Shown piece by piece: positions 53,954-63,018 of a stretch of DNA of 64,000 nt (position 1 is its first letter; each line of letters begins with the position of its first letter). A program made the position numbers and the translations under genes. Under the pieces are notes generated by a model. It made no database searches. It saw only the letters and a list, made by a program, of their open reading frames with translations, and was not told the origin of the DNA. Location of the stretch: positions 28,030 through 92,029 of the forward strand of contig JAMPEB010000012.1 of the NCBI GenBank assembly GCA_023665475.1. The letters run 5' to 3'. This DNA comes from Lachnoclostridium sp. Lineage in GTDB: Bacteria; Bacillota; Clostridia; Lachnospirales; Lachnospiraceae.

Positions 53954-54895
53954 ATGATTTACGAAAGCAAAGAGGTTGTTTTACAGGGAAAGCGGCAGAC
54001 CATCCTCTTGGAAGGGAAAACGGAAAATGCGCCTGTAATGATTATGTTTCATGGCGGTCCGTGGAGCCCCATTATTTATGGGGAAGCATACGGCGGATGT
54101 TACCCGGAACTTTCGGAAAGATATATTCTTGTATGGTGGGATCAATACGGCTGCGGGAAAAATTATGTGCAGGAACCGGGAGAGCTTGTCGTTGAGGATT
54201 TTGCGAAAATGGCTGTGGATTTGACGGATGAAATCCGTAAAATGTATCCCGATTATAAAATCTATTTGAACGGCAATTCCTTTGGAGCGTATCTTGCAAC
54301 TTATACCGCATGGCATCGGCAGGATGTCGTTTCCGGCGTTATTATTCTGGGACCGATTATGGACATGAAGCAGGCAGCAGAAAATTTTTATCAGGCATGC
54401 AAAAAGAGATTGTCGGAACAAGAGAAAAAACAGGTGGCGGACAGCAGGATCAAGTCTCCGTTTACCTATCTGCTGACGGTAAGCAATCTTGCGGAAAAAT
54501 ACACGAACTGCGCCCACTACAAAGGAAAAGAAGCAAGTGATTCCATGTCGGGGAAGTGGATGCTTCGTCTGCTTACCTCAAAGGATTATCGGTTGGGCGA
54601 TGTAATTGGCGTGTTGAAATCAAGTTCCGCCATGGGAAAAAATCACATGAAATTGTGGGACAGTCTTCTGGATGTGAACATCAGACAGATGACAGAGGAA
54701 CTGACTATGCCTGTCCTGTATCTTCAGGGAGAAGAGGAACTTTATATTCTTCCAAAGGAAATGGAACGAATTGCCGCGGAACATGATAATATGCGCTATG
54801 TGAAATTTAAAAACTGCGGTCATATACCGACCAAAGAAGCGTGGCCGGAAATGCTGGAAGAGATGGCGGCATTTTCAGACAGTAAGTATCCTTGA
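53954..54895 (+). CDS. Alpha/beta hydrolase
   Basis: 313 residues. MIMFHGGPWSP is the oxyanion-hole region, NGNSFGAYLATY the nucleophile elbow (Ser), and FKNCGHIPTKEAWPE carries the catalytic His. It resembles proline iminopeptidase-like alpha/beta hydrolases; the substrate is unknown. GGAGG precedes the ATG. A six-pair inverted repeat TCCGCT/AGCGGA overlaps the end of the upstream gene. It lies 59 bases before the thioesterase gene. Confidence 0.88.
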   Translation: MIYESKEVVLQGKRQTILLEGKTENAPVMIMFHGGPWSPIIYGEAYGGCYPELSERYILVWWDQYGCGKNYVQEPGELVVEDFAKMAVDLTDEIRKMYPDYKIYLNGNSFGAYLATYTAWHRQDVVSGVIILGPIMDMKQAAENFYQACKKRLSEQEKKQVADSRIKSPFTYLLTVSNLAEKYTNCAHYKGKEASDSMSGKWMLRLLTSKDYRLGDVIGVLKSSSAMGKNHMKLWDSLLDVNIRQMTEELTMPVLYLQGEEELYILPKEMERIAAEHDNMRYVKFKNCGHIPTKEAWPEMLEEMAAFSDSKYP

Positions 54896-54954
54896 CTCCG
54901 GTAGTTAAAAATGTTAAAGTGATAAAAGGATTGATGTTGGAAAGGAGTCGTTTT

Positions 54955-55353
54955 ATGCCATCTTTGGAGGAGGTTCGACAGCGGTTTGAAAAAGATCATT
55001 TTGCCATGGGCGTTACAGGTATTGTCATTGACTGTGCCGGTCCCGGAGAGGCGGTCTGTTCTCTGGACTTAGAGGAACGGCATATGAATGTCAATAGGGT
55101 TCCCATGGGAGGGGTTATTTTTACATTGGCGGATTTTGCCTGTGCCATTGCGGCAAACGGGTATTCCGAGAGAAATATAGTCAGCCAGAATGTTTCAATT
55201 ACTTTTCTTGCGCCCGCGAAGGGGAAGCGTCTGATTGCGGAGGCATCCCGATTGAGAGAAGGACACACGACTGCCCTCTATGCCGCGGATGTAAGGGATG
55301 AGCTGGGGACTTATGTGGCCCATGCAACGGTGAATGGTTATAGAATATCATGA
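54955..55353 (+). CDS. PaaI-family hotdog-fold thioesterase
   Basis: 132 residues. The family core is HMNVNRVPMGGVIFTLADFA, with VSQNVSITFLAPAKG and the C-terminal VAHATVNGYR. PaaI thioesterases hydrolyse aryl-acetyl-CoA and related thioesters. The start at 54955 has AAAGGAG upstream; earlier in-frame codons overlap the hydrolase gene. The next gene is an acyl-CoA ligase and then iorAB, so the substrate may be phenylacetyl- or indoleacetyl-CoA. Confidence 0.9.
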   Translation: MPSLEEVRQRFEKDHFAMGVTGIVIDCAGPGEAVCSLDLEERHMNVNRVPMGGVIFTLADFACAIAANGYSERNIVSQNVSITFLAPAKGKRLIAEASRLREGHTTALYAADVRDELGTYVAHATVNGYRIS

Positions 55354-55423
55354 TAAATGTAACGCTCAATGGCCATCCGGCGTAATTGTGGGGCAATTTA
55401 GGATACAGTAGGAGGAAAGCATT

Positions 55424-57061
55424 ATGGTGATCACGGATTTTTTGGAGCGGAATGCCCGTCTGTACAGTTCGGAAACTGCGCTTGTGGAACTGAATCCTTC
55501 TCAGGAGCGGGACAACGCGGTGACCTGGCGGGAAGCGAGCCTGATCGAGAGTGCGGGAAATGGGGCACCCTACCGCAGGGAGTTAAGCTGGGCGGATTTT
55601 GACAGACGCGCGAATCGTTTTGCAAATCTTCTCTTGAGCAGGGGGCTTAAGCGGGAAGCGAAGGTGGGGATTCTGATGATGAACTGTCTGGAATGGCTGC
55701 CCATTTATTTCGGTATCCTGAAAGCGGGAGGCGTGGCTGTACCCTTAAATTTCCGTTATTCCGCGGATGAGATCAAATATTGTCTGGAGCTGGCGGATGT
55801 GGAGGTATTGGTATTCGGACCGGAATTTATCAGCCGCATGGATACCATAGCGGAAGATTTACCGAATGTGAGGATGATGTTTTTTCCGGGGAAGGAAAAG
55901 CCGTCCTATACGGAAGATTTTCTGGATCTGATGGGATTCTGTTCTTCCGGTGCGCCGCCCATTGAATTAAAGGAAACGGATTATGCGGCAATCTATTTTT
56001 CTTCCGGGACCACAGGATTTCCGAAAGCGATTCTGCACAACCACAGGGCGCTTCGTTCCGCTTGTGAGACAGAGCAGAATCATCATGGGCAGACAAGAGA
56101 GGATGTGTTTCTGTGCATCCCGCCTCTTTATCATACAGGTGCGAAAATGCATTGGTTCGGCTCCCTGATTTCCGGAAGCAAGGCGGTACTCTTAAGAGGC
56201 GTGAAGCCGGAGTGGATTCTCAGGGCGGTAACGGAGGAGAAGTGCACCATTGTGTGGATGCTGGTGCCTTGGGCGCAGGACCTTCTGGATGCCATTGATT
56301 CCGGGAAAGTGGATATGGGGCACTGCTTGTTGGAGCAGTGGCGGCTGATGCACATTGGAGCCCAGCCTGTTCCTCCCAGTCTGATTCAGAGATGGCTTAA
56401 GCATTTTCCCCATCATCAATATGATACAAATTATGGTCTCAGCGAATCCATAGGACCCGGGTGCGTGCATCTGGGCGTGGAAAATATACATAAAGTGGGA
56501 GCTATCGGGAAACCGGGTTATCATTGGGAGGCAAAGATTGTGGACGAGCAGGGACGGGAAACCGCTCAGGGAGAGGTAGGCGAACTCATTGTCCACGGTG
56601 CGGGCGTTATGCTCTGCTATTACAAGAATCCTGAGGCAACGGATGAGGTCTTGAAGGATGGCTGGCTCTATACGGGCGATATGGCGCGCATGGATGAGGA
56701 CGGGTTCATTTATCTGGTGGACCGGAAGAAGGATGTCATTATCTCCGGCGGTGAGAACCTGTATCCGGTACAGATTGAGGATTTCCTGCGCAGAAATAAC
56801 AAGATTAAGGATGTGGCTGTAATCGGTCTGCCTGACACCAGACTCGGTGAGATTGCGGCGGCTGTCATAGAACTGAAAGAGGGGGTTTCCTGCACGGAGG
56901 AAGAGATTATGGATTTCTGTCAGGAACTGCCCAGATATAAAAGGCCCAGAAAGCTTATTTTTGAGAAAGTACCGAGAAATCCCACAGGCAAGATTGAAAA
57001 GCCGGTTCTTCGGGAGAAATACTGCCACGGAAGTCTCGTGGAAGCGCAGATAAATAATTAG
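55424..57061 (+). CDS. AMP-forming acyl-CoA synthetase
   Basis: 545 residues, ANL superfamily. Phosphate loop YFSSGTTGFPKAILHNH near residue 190; adenylate motif YDTNYGLSES; hinge YTGDMARMDEDGF; C-terminal lysine in PRNPTGKIEKPVLR. It activates a carboxylate with ATP and CoA. Immediately before iorAB, it most likely handles aryl acetates; the exact acid is not readable. GGAGG precedes the ATG. Confidence 0.9.
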   Translation: MVITDFLERNARLYSSETALVELNPSQERDNAVTWREASLIESAGNGAPYRRELSWADFDRRANRFANLLLSRGLKREAKVGILMMNCLEWLPIYFGILKAGGVAVPLNFRYSADEIKYCLELADVEVLVFGPEFISRMDTIAEDLPNVRMMFFPGKEKPSYTEDFLDLMGFCSSGAPPIELKETDYAAIYFSSGTTGFPKAILHNHRALRSACETEQNHHGQTREDVFLCIPPLYHTGAKMHWFGSLISGSKAVLLRGVKPEWILRAVTEEKCTIVWMLVPWAQDLLDAIDSGKVDMGHCLLEQWRLMHIGAQPVPPSLIQRWLKHFPHHQYDTNYGLSESIGPGCVHLGVENIHKVGAIGKPGYHWEAKIVDEQGRETAQGEVGELIVHGAGVMLCYYKNPEATDEVLKDGWLYTGDMARMDEDGFIYLVDRKKDVIISGGENLYPVQIEDFLRRNNKIKDVAVIGLPDTRLGEIAAAVIELKEGVSCTEEEIMDFCQELPRYKRPRKLIFEKVPRNPTGKIEKPVLREKYCHGSLVEAQINN

Positions 57062-57075
57062 CAGGGAGGATACAT

Positions 57076-58806
57076 ATGAAAACATTAATGCTCGGCAATG
57101 AGGCGGTAGCCAGAGGATTGTATGAAGCGGGCTGCAGCTTTGTGTCCAGTTATCCCGGAACGCCCAGCACGGAAATCACGGAATGCGCGGCGAAATATGA
57201 GGAATTGTATGCGGAGTGGGCGCCCAATGAAAAAGTAGCTTTGGAGGCGGCTTTGGGGGCGTCCTTGGCAGGGAAACGGAGTTTCTGCGGCATGAAGCAT
57301 GTGGGGTTAAATGTGGCTGCGGACCCTCTTTTCACTATATCCTATACAGGTGTGAATGCAGGGCTTTTGATCGGTGTGGCGGATGACGCCGGAATGCACA
57401 GCTCCCAGAATGAGCAGGATTCCAGACATTATGCTATGGCGGCGAAGATTCCCATGGTGGAGCCCTCCGATTCGGCGGAGGCGCTGGAGTTTGCGAAGCT
57501 TGCCTATGAACTGTCCGAGCAATTTGATACGGCGGTATTGATTAAGATGTGTACTCGTGTCAGCCACTCCCAGAGCGTGGTGGAAACGGGGGAGAGGGTG
57601 CTTCCGGAACCGAAAAAATACGAGAAAAACCCGGTAAAATATATTATGATGCCCGGCAATGCCAAGAAACGCCATCCTGAGGTGGAAGCGCGCACCAGAG
57701 CGCTGGCGGAATGGGCGGAGACGGCTGCGATTAACCGGATTGAACAGGGAAAGGATATGTCCATGGGCATCATCACTTCTTCCACCTGTTATCAGTATGT
57801 GAAGGAAGCCTTTGGTGATACTTACCCTGTTTTGAAGCTGGGCATGATATGGCCCATGCCGGAGCAGAAAATTAAGGACTTTGCCGCCAGCGTGCAAAAG
57901 CTGGTGGTGGTGGAAGAGCTGGACGGCTTTATTGAGACTCATTGCAGGAATCTGGGGCTTTCCGTGTCAGGGAAGGAGCTGTTTACCAATATCGGAGAAT
58001 TGAGCCAGAATCTGGTGGCGGAGAAGCTTGGGAAAACGGTGCAGCCGGGTGTTGCTATAGAGGAAGAGATTCCTGCTAGACCGCCTGTGATGTGTGCAGG
58101 CTGTCCCCACCGCAGCATCTTTTATGTACTGAAAAAGTTAAAGCTTACGGTGTTTGGAGATATCGGTTGCTATACCCTTGGAGCCGTAGCACCACTTGGC
58201 GCTATTGATACCACCGTGTGCATGGGAGCTTCTGTCTCTGGGCTGCATGGTTTTGTGAAGGCGGGAAATGAGGAAAGCGCAGGAAGGACCGTGGCGGTCA
58301 TCGGAGATTCCACCTTTATCCATTCCGGCGTCACCGGACTGATTAACATTGCTTACAACGAATCCAATGCAACCGTGATTATATTGGATAATTCCATTAC
58401 AGGTATGACGGGGCATCAGCAGAATCCCACTACGGGCTATAACCTGAAAGGGGATCCTTGTACAAAAATCGATTTGGAGAGCTTGTGCCGCGCGGTGGGC
58501 ATACAGCGTGTCAGAGTAGTGGATCCGTATGATATGGAAGCCTGCCGGACGGCAATCACAGAGGAGTTGGCGGCAGGAGAGCCATCCGTCATTATTTCCC
58601 GCCGTCCCTGCGCATTATTAAAATATGTGAAACATCCGGGACCGATTTGTGTGGACAGGTCAAAGTGCAAGGGTTGTAAGGCATGTATGAATATCGGCTG
58701 TCCGGCAATCAGTATGGTGGACGGCAAGGCGCAGATAGATACCACCCTTTGTGTGGGCTGCGGCGTCTGTGGGCAGCTTTGTAAATTTGGCGCGCTGGAT
58801 GGTTGA
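57076..58806 (+). CDS. iorA: Indolepyruvate ferredoxin oxidoreductase, alpha subunit
   Basis: 576 residues. It oxidatively decarboxylates aryl pyruvates to aryl-acetyl-CoA with ferredoxin as acceptor. N-terminal pyruvate-flavodoxin-type domain (LMLGNEAVARGLYEAGC; SSYPGTPSTE), TPP-binding region CAGCPHRSIFYVL and GDIGCYTLGAVAPL, and two C-terminal 4Fe-4S sites (SKCKGCKACMNIGCP and LCVGCGVCGQLC). Starts 15 bases after the ligase gene with AGGGAGG. Oxygen-sensitive family. Confidence 0.95.
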   Translation: MKTLMLGNEAVARGLYEAGCSFVSSYPGTPSTEITECAAKYEELYAEWAPNEKVALEAALGASLAGKRSFCGMKHVGLNVAADPLFTISYTGVNAGLLIGVADDAGMHSSQNEQDSRHYAMAAKIPMVEPSDSAEALEFAKLAYELSEQFDTAVLIKMCTRVSHSQSVVETGERVLPEPKKYEKNPVKYIMMPGNAKKRHPEVEARTRALAEWAETAAINRIEQGKDMSMGIITSSTCYQYVKEAFGDTYPVLKLGMIWPMPEQKIKDFAASVQKLVVVEELDGFIETHCRNLGLSVSGKELFTNIGELSQNLVAEKLGKTVQPGVAIEEEIPARPPVMCAGCPHRSIFYVLKKLKLTVFGDIGCYTLGAVAPLGAIDTTVCMGASVSGLHGFVKAGNEESAGRTVAVIGDSTFIHSGVTGLINIAYNESNATVIILDNSITGMTGHQQNPTTGYNLKGDPCTKIDLESLCRAVGIQRVRVVDPYDMEACRTAITEELAAGEPSVIISRRPCALLKYVKHPGPICVDRSKCKGCKACMNIGCPAISMVDGKAQIDTTLCVGCGVCGQLCKFGALDG

Positions 58807-58863
58807 TAGAACAGCAGTACCGTAGATAGAACCGGCAGTACATGACAACAGGGGTTGCGAGGC

Positions 58864-58906
58864 AGTTCCTGCTGATTAAAATGCCGCTTGCGCGGCGGAA
58901 TGAGAG
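58864..58906 (+). repeat. 43-bp dispersed repeat with GC hairpin (copy 2 of 2)
   Basis: Same element as 27332-27374 (41/43 identical). It sits in a 105-base gap that separates iorA from iorB, and its GAGAG end forms part of the iorB ribosome site. The same gap has an imperfect direct repeat, GATAGAAC-AGCAGTAC at 58805-58820 and GATAGAAC-CGGCAGTAC at 58825-58841. Confidence 0.8.
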
Positions 58907-58911
58907 GAAAT

Positions 58912-59490
58912 ATGGAGACAAAAAATATCATGATCGTAGGCGTCGGCGGACAGGGCACGCTGTTGGCGAGCAAACTTCTGGGGCGTCTGCTCCTTGGCAG
59001 AGGATATGATGTAAAAGTCAGTGAGGTACATGGAATGAGCCAGCGGGGAGGAAGTGTTGTCACTTATGTCCGCTGGGGCGACAGGGTTTATTCCCCCATT
59101 ATCGATAAAGGACAGGCGGACTGCATCCTCTCTTTTGAACTGTTGGAAGCGGCGCGTTATACGGAGTTTTTAAAGCCGGGCGGACGGGTCATCGTCAATA
59201 CCCAGCAGATGAATCCCATGCCCGTGGTGGCGGGAGCGGCGGTCTATCCGGAAGCTCTGGAAGAGAAGCTGAAAGGACTAGGTATCAATGTGGATGCATT
59301 AGATGCCCTTACATTAGCGGAGGAGGCGGGCAGCAGCAAGGCTGTGAATCTGGTTCTCATGGGCAGACTCGCCGGATACTTTGATTTTACGCAGGAAGAG
59401 TGGCAGATTGCGATTGAGCAGAGCGTGCCGCCGAAATTCTTGGAGATGAATCGGAAAGCGTTTGCACTTGGATGTGAACAGTCGTTATAA
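58912..59490 (+). CDS. iorB: Indolepyruvate ferredoxin oxidoreductase, beta subunit
   Basis: 192 residues. Gamma-type domain of 2-oxoacid oxidoreductases: IMIVGVGGQGTLLASKLLG, EVHGMSQRGGSVVTYVRWG, and the C-terminal SVPPKFLEMNRKAF. Partner of IorA. The start at 58912 follows GAGAGG; an in-frame codon at 58888 lies inside the dispersed repeat and is not used here. Confidence 0.95.
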   Translation: METKNIMIVGVGGQGTLLASKLLGRLLLGRGYDVKVSEVHGMSQRGGSVVTYVRWGDRVYSPIIDKGQADCILSFELLEAARYTEFLKPGGRVIVNTQQMNPMPVVAGAAVYPEALEEKLKGLGINVDALDALTLAEEAGSSKAVNLVLMGRLAGYFDFTQEEWQIAIEQSVPPKFLEMNRKAFALGCEQSL

Positions 59491-59530
59491 TATTACGGAT
59501 TGAGCCTTAATTTGAAGTGTTAAGGTTTTA

Positions 59531-59560
59531 AAAAGCTCTTGGCGGTGGTCAAGGGCTTTT
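59531..59560 (+). terminator. Terminator after iorB
   Basis: AAAAGCTCTTG pairs with CAAGGGCTTTT (one G:T pair) around an 8-base loop. The trailing T-run is inside the right arm, so strength is uncertain. Confidence 0.6.
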
Positions 59561-59633
59561 GGCATATAGGAAAGTTGTTTTATGAGAAAATAGCAGCGAT
59601 TGTCAAAAATAGCCCTCAAAAAGTAAAAAACTA

Positions 59634-59664
59634 TTGACTGTAAACCTTGTTGATACTTTATATT
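59634..59664 (+). promoter_or_regulatory. MerR-type promoter with 19-base spacer
   Basis: TTGACT (59634-59639), 19 bases, TATATT (59659-59664). The spacer holds a partial dyad, GTA and TAC flanking a central TTG. An over-long spacer with dyad is typical of promoters controlled by MerR proteins, and the next gene encodes one, so autoregulation is likely. Confidence 0.6.
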
Positions 59665-59730
59665 TAAAGGAAACAACCATTTTGCAGCAAAAGGAAGATA
59701 TTCCATAGTCTGCCGGAAAGGGGAAGCATT

Positions 59731-60555
59731 ATGACGATAAAAGAGGTGGAAGAACAAACCGGCTTGTCGCGTTCCAATATTCGGTTTTATGAAAAAGAAA
59801 AACTTATAATGCCGTCGAGAAATGATAAAAACGGATATAGGGATTATTCTGAAAAAGATATTGAAATCATCAAAAAGACTGCCTATTTGAGAACACTGGA
59901 AATTCCTATTGAAGATATCCGCCGTATTATCTCTAAAGAAGTGTCTTTGGCAGAAATTGTCCAAAAACAAACGGTAACCATTCAAACACGAATGGATGGA
60001 TTAAATAGAGCAAAAATCATGTGTGAAAGAATGCTTGCGGAAGGAAATATCAGTTTTGAGGAATTACAGGTTGAAAAATATGTAACAGATTTGAATACTT
60101 ATTGGAACGATAATAAAACTGTTATAAAATTGGACTCTGTCAGTTTCCTGTATATTTGGGGAAGCTTTATTACATGGGCAATTATCGCATTGCTATGTTT
60201 GGCGGTCGGACTATGGGCGTATGTAAATTTACCGTCTGAAATACCTGTCCAATGGGATAAGGGAGCAGCAGTTTCCTTTGTGGATAAAATATTTATTTTT
60301 GCATATCCGTCAGCTTGTATCCTCATCCGCATTTTGATAAGGCCGGTCATTTATGTAAGGCAGCTGCGAAACTACCCCTATGGAGAGCTTATATCCGAAT
60401 ATTTGACAAACTATATATGTTTCGTTGCGCTGTCAATAGAAACATTTTCTATATTGTTTGTATATGGGGTAGTCAAAAGTGTGGTGATGGTTTTGTTTGT
60501 GGACACTGCGGTGTTGATTGGTATACTGATTATCGGAATTGCAAAAAAGGGATGA
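59731..60555 (+). CDS. MerR-family regulator with C-terminal membrane domain
   Basis: 274 residues. N-terminal MerR winged helix: IKEVEEQTGLSRSNIRFYEK with NGYRDYSEKDI, then a dimer helix to about residue 125. Residues 138-274 hold about four hydrophobic segments with LPSEIPVQWD, the DUF1648 motif of SdpI-like membrane proteins. A membrane-tethered transcription factor is inferred. AAAGGGG precedes the ATG. No obvious target beyond itself. Confidence 0.88.
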   Translation: MTIKEVEEQTGLSRSNIRFYEKEKLIMPSRNDKNGYRDYSEKDIEIIKKTAYLRTLEIPIEDIRRIISKEVSLAEIVQKQTVTIQTRMDGLNRAKIMCERMLAEGNISFEELQVEKYVTDLNTYWNDNKTVIKLDSVSFLYIWGSFITWAIIALLCLAVGLWAYVNLPSEIPVQWDKGAAVSFVDKIFIFAYPSACILIRILIRPVIYVRQLRNYPYGELISEYLTNYICFVALSIETFSILFVYGVVKSVVMVLFVDTAVLIGILIIGIAKKG

Positions 60556-60696
60556 GGTGCTTTGTTCATCACGCTATGATTTACTTTCGAGCCTTAATAT
60601 GCTATACTATCAATGCTTTGCTTGCGGTGAAATAAAGGAATGATGTTCCGGTTATGATTAGGAAGATAGAAAGATAGATGATGAGGAGAAACCTGT

Positions 60697-62889
60697 ATGA
60701 GAATTTTACTTTTATTAAGAGGTTCTGCCGGTTGCGGTAAATCTACATGGATTGAGAAAAACGGTTTGAAACCATACACATTAGCTGCCGATGATATCAG
60801 ATTACTCTGCCAGAGCCCGGTTATGCAGATAGACGGAACAGAAGCGATCAGCAATACAAATGATAATGTCGCATGGAAAATATTATTTAATCTGTTGGAA
60901 GTAAGAATGCAGAAAGGTGAGTTTACGGTAATTGATGCGACAAATTCCAAAACTTCCGAAATGAACAGATATAAAGAAATGTGCAATACATACAGATATA
61001 GAATCTATTGTGTTGATTTTACGGATATTCCGATTGAGGAAGTAAAAAGAAGGAATGCAAACAGAGAGGCCTTAAAGAGAGTTCCGGATGAAGCGATTGA
61101 TAAGATGTATTCAAGATTCGCCACACAAAAAATTCCTTCCGGAATCAAAGTGATCAAACCGGATGAATTAGATACCATTTGGCTTAAAATGTTTGATTTA
61201 TCCGAATATAAAAGGATTCATCACATCGGTGATATTCATGGCTGCAATACGGTTTTGCAGAAGTATTTAACAGATAACGGCGGCATGAAGGATGATGAGT
61301 TTTATATTTTTACCGGTGACTACATTGACAGAGGACTGGAAAATGTAGAGGTTGTAAAGTTTCTGATTTCTATTAAGGACAAGAAAAATGTATTGATGCT
61401 TGAAGGAAATCACGAGAGATGGCTGTGGACATATGCCAATGATTGTGTCGGCAAGTCAAAAGAGTTTGAGTTGATTACAAGACCTCAGTTAGAAGAGGCA
61501 AACATTGATAAAAAAGAGATTAGGCAGCTATACAGAAAATTTGGCCAGTGTGCTTATTATAAATATGGAAATAATGTTTATCTTGTTACACACGCCGGAT
61601 TGAGTACAATGCCTAAGAATCTATCGTTTGTTGCAACGGATCAGATGATTCGCGGTGTGGGCGGATACAATGATTTTGAGAAAATTGCCGAAACATTTGT
61701 GAATACTACACCTGACAACATATATCAAATTCATGGTCATAGAAATACAAAAAAAGTGCCGGTAAAGGTAAACGAAAGAGTATTTAATCTGGAAGGACAT
61801 GTAGAATTTGGCGGAGAGTTAAGATGTGTACAGGTGGCTCAGGATGGGATTCATGTTATAGAAATACAGAATGAAGTATTTAAGACGCCGGAAATGCAGA
61901 GTGAACAGACTGTAACAAGCAGTTCTGTAGCCGATACGATTATTTCTCTGCGCTCTAATAGATATATTCAGGAAAAGAAGTTTGGCAATATCTCATCATT
62001 CAATTTTACTAACAAAGCATTTTATGACAAGGTTTGGGATGAACAGACTACCAAAGCGAGAGGATTGTATCTTGATACTATGAAAGGCAAAGTAGTAGCA
62101 AGAGCCTATAATAAATTCTTTAATATCAATGAACGACCGGAAACGAAATTTGATATGCTGCAGCAAAAATTACAATTCCCTGTGGTTGCTTATGTGAAAG
62201 AAAACGGTTTCTTGGGAATTGTAAGTTACAACGAATATGAGGATGATTTATTCATAGCAAGCAAGTCTACGATTGATAGTCCGTTTGCCAATTGGTTTAA
62301 AGATATGCTTTATGAAAAAGTATCATCCGAAAATCTCATAAAGCTGAAAGAATATGTCAAAGAGAATCATGTGTCATTTGTATTTGAATGTGTTGATAGG
62401 AAGAATGATCCGCACATTATAGAATATCCGGAAAGTGAATTATTTTTGTTGGATATTGTAAAGAATGATATGAATTTTTCTAAATATGAGTATGACACAA
62501 TGGTTGATATTGCAAATCAGTTTGGTTTGACTCCAAAAGAAAAAGCGTTTGAAATTGCAACATGGCAGGATTTCTTTGACTGGTATTACGACATTCTGGA
62601 AGAAGATTATGAATATAACGGACGCAAAATTGAAGGGTTTGTTGTGGAAGACAGTGCCGGATATATGACAAAGCTGAAACTGGCATATTATAATTTCTGG
62701 AAGTTTATGAGAGGTATTTCCCATGAGGCTATCAGGAACGGATATATCAAAAACACATCTGCTCTGACAACTCCGACAGCAAATGAATTTTACGCTTGGG
62801 TGAGAAAATTGCATGATGTAGAAGATAAAGATAGTATTCCGAAAGATATATGTACTTTGAGGAGACTGTTTTATAAGGAGAAAAATTAA
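60697..62889 (+). CDS. RNA-repair enzyme: polynucleotide kinase, metallophosphatase and T4 Rnl1-type RNA ligase
   Basis: 730 residues, three domains. Residues 1-165: 5'-kinase with P-loop GSAGCGKST (9-17) and VIDATNSK. Residues 172-400: PPP-type phosphatase with GDIHG (178-182), GDYIDRG (207-213), GNHE (237-240) and IHGHRN. Residues 440-730: RNA ligase with ARAYNKFFN, nucleotidyl Lys501 in KENG, FVFECVD (561-567), EGFV (646-649) and KLK (659-661). It could heal and seal cleaved RNA ends. Order matches bacterial Pnkp, but the ligase is Rnl1-like and no Hen1 gene is adjacent. AT-rich compared with its neighbours. Confidence 0.88.
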   Translation: MRILLLLRGSAGCGKSTWIEKNGLKPYTLAADDIRLLCQSPVMQIDGTEAISNTNDNVAWKILFNLLEVRMQKGEFTVIDATNSKTSEMNRYKEMCNTYRYRIYCVDFTDIPIEEVKRRNANREALKRVPDEAIDKMYSRFATQKIPSGIKVIKPDELDTIWLKMFDLSEYKRIHHIGDIHGCNTVLQKYLTDNGGMKDDEFYIFTGDYIDRGLENVEVVKFLISIKDKKNVLMLEGNHERWLWTYANDCVGKSKEFELITRPQLEEANIDKKEIRQLYRKFGQCAYYKYGNNVYLVTHAGLSTMPKNLSFVATDQMIRGVGGYNDFEKIAETFVNTTPDNIYQIHGHRNTKKVPVKVNERVFNLEGHVEFGGELRCVQVAQDGIHVIEIQNEVFKTPEMQSEQTVTSSSVADTIISLRSNRYIQEKKFGNISSFNFTNKAFYDKVWDEQTTKARGLYLDTMKGKVVARAYNKFFNINERPETKFDMLQQKLQFPVVAYVKENGFLGIVSYNEYEDDLFIASKSTIDSPFANWFKDMLYEKVSSENLIKLKEYVKENHVSFVFECVDRKNDPHIIEYPESELFLLDIVKNDMNFSKYEYDTMVDIANQFGLTPKEKAFEIATWQDFFDWYYDILEEDYEYNGRKIEGFVVEDSAGYMTKLKLAYYNFWKFMRGISHEAIRNGYIKNTSALTTPTANEFYAWVRKLHDVEDKDSIPKDICTLRRLFYKEKN

Positions 62890-63018
62890 GAGAAGCATGC
62901 TATTATAGCGTTCCGGCGAACGATACGGTGTTATATATGGCATGGACTTAAAATGAGTACCTACAGACCGAGCTTTCATATCAGGATTAGGAAAAATAAA
63001 AAGGGTGGCATATAGACT

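Noticed and set aside
62890..63018. Gap between the RNA-repair gene and the HD-GYP gene
   Set aside because: Searched for hairpins, promoters and small frames; nothing convincing was found.
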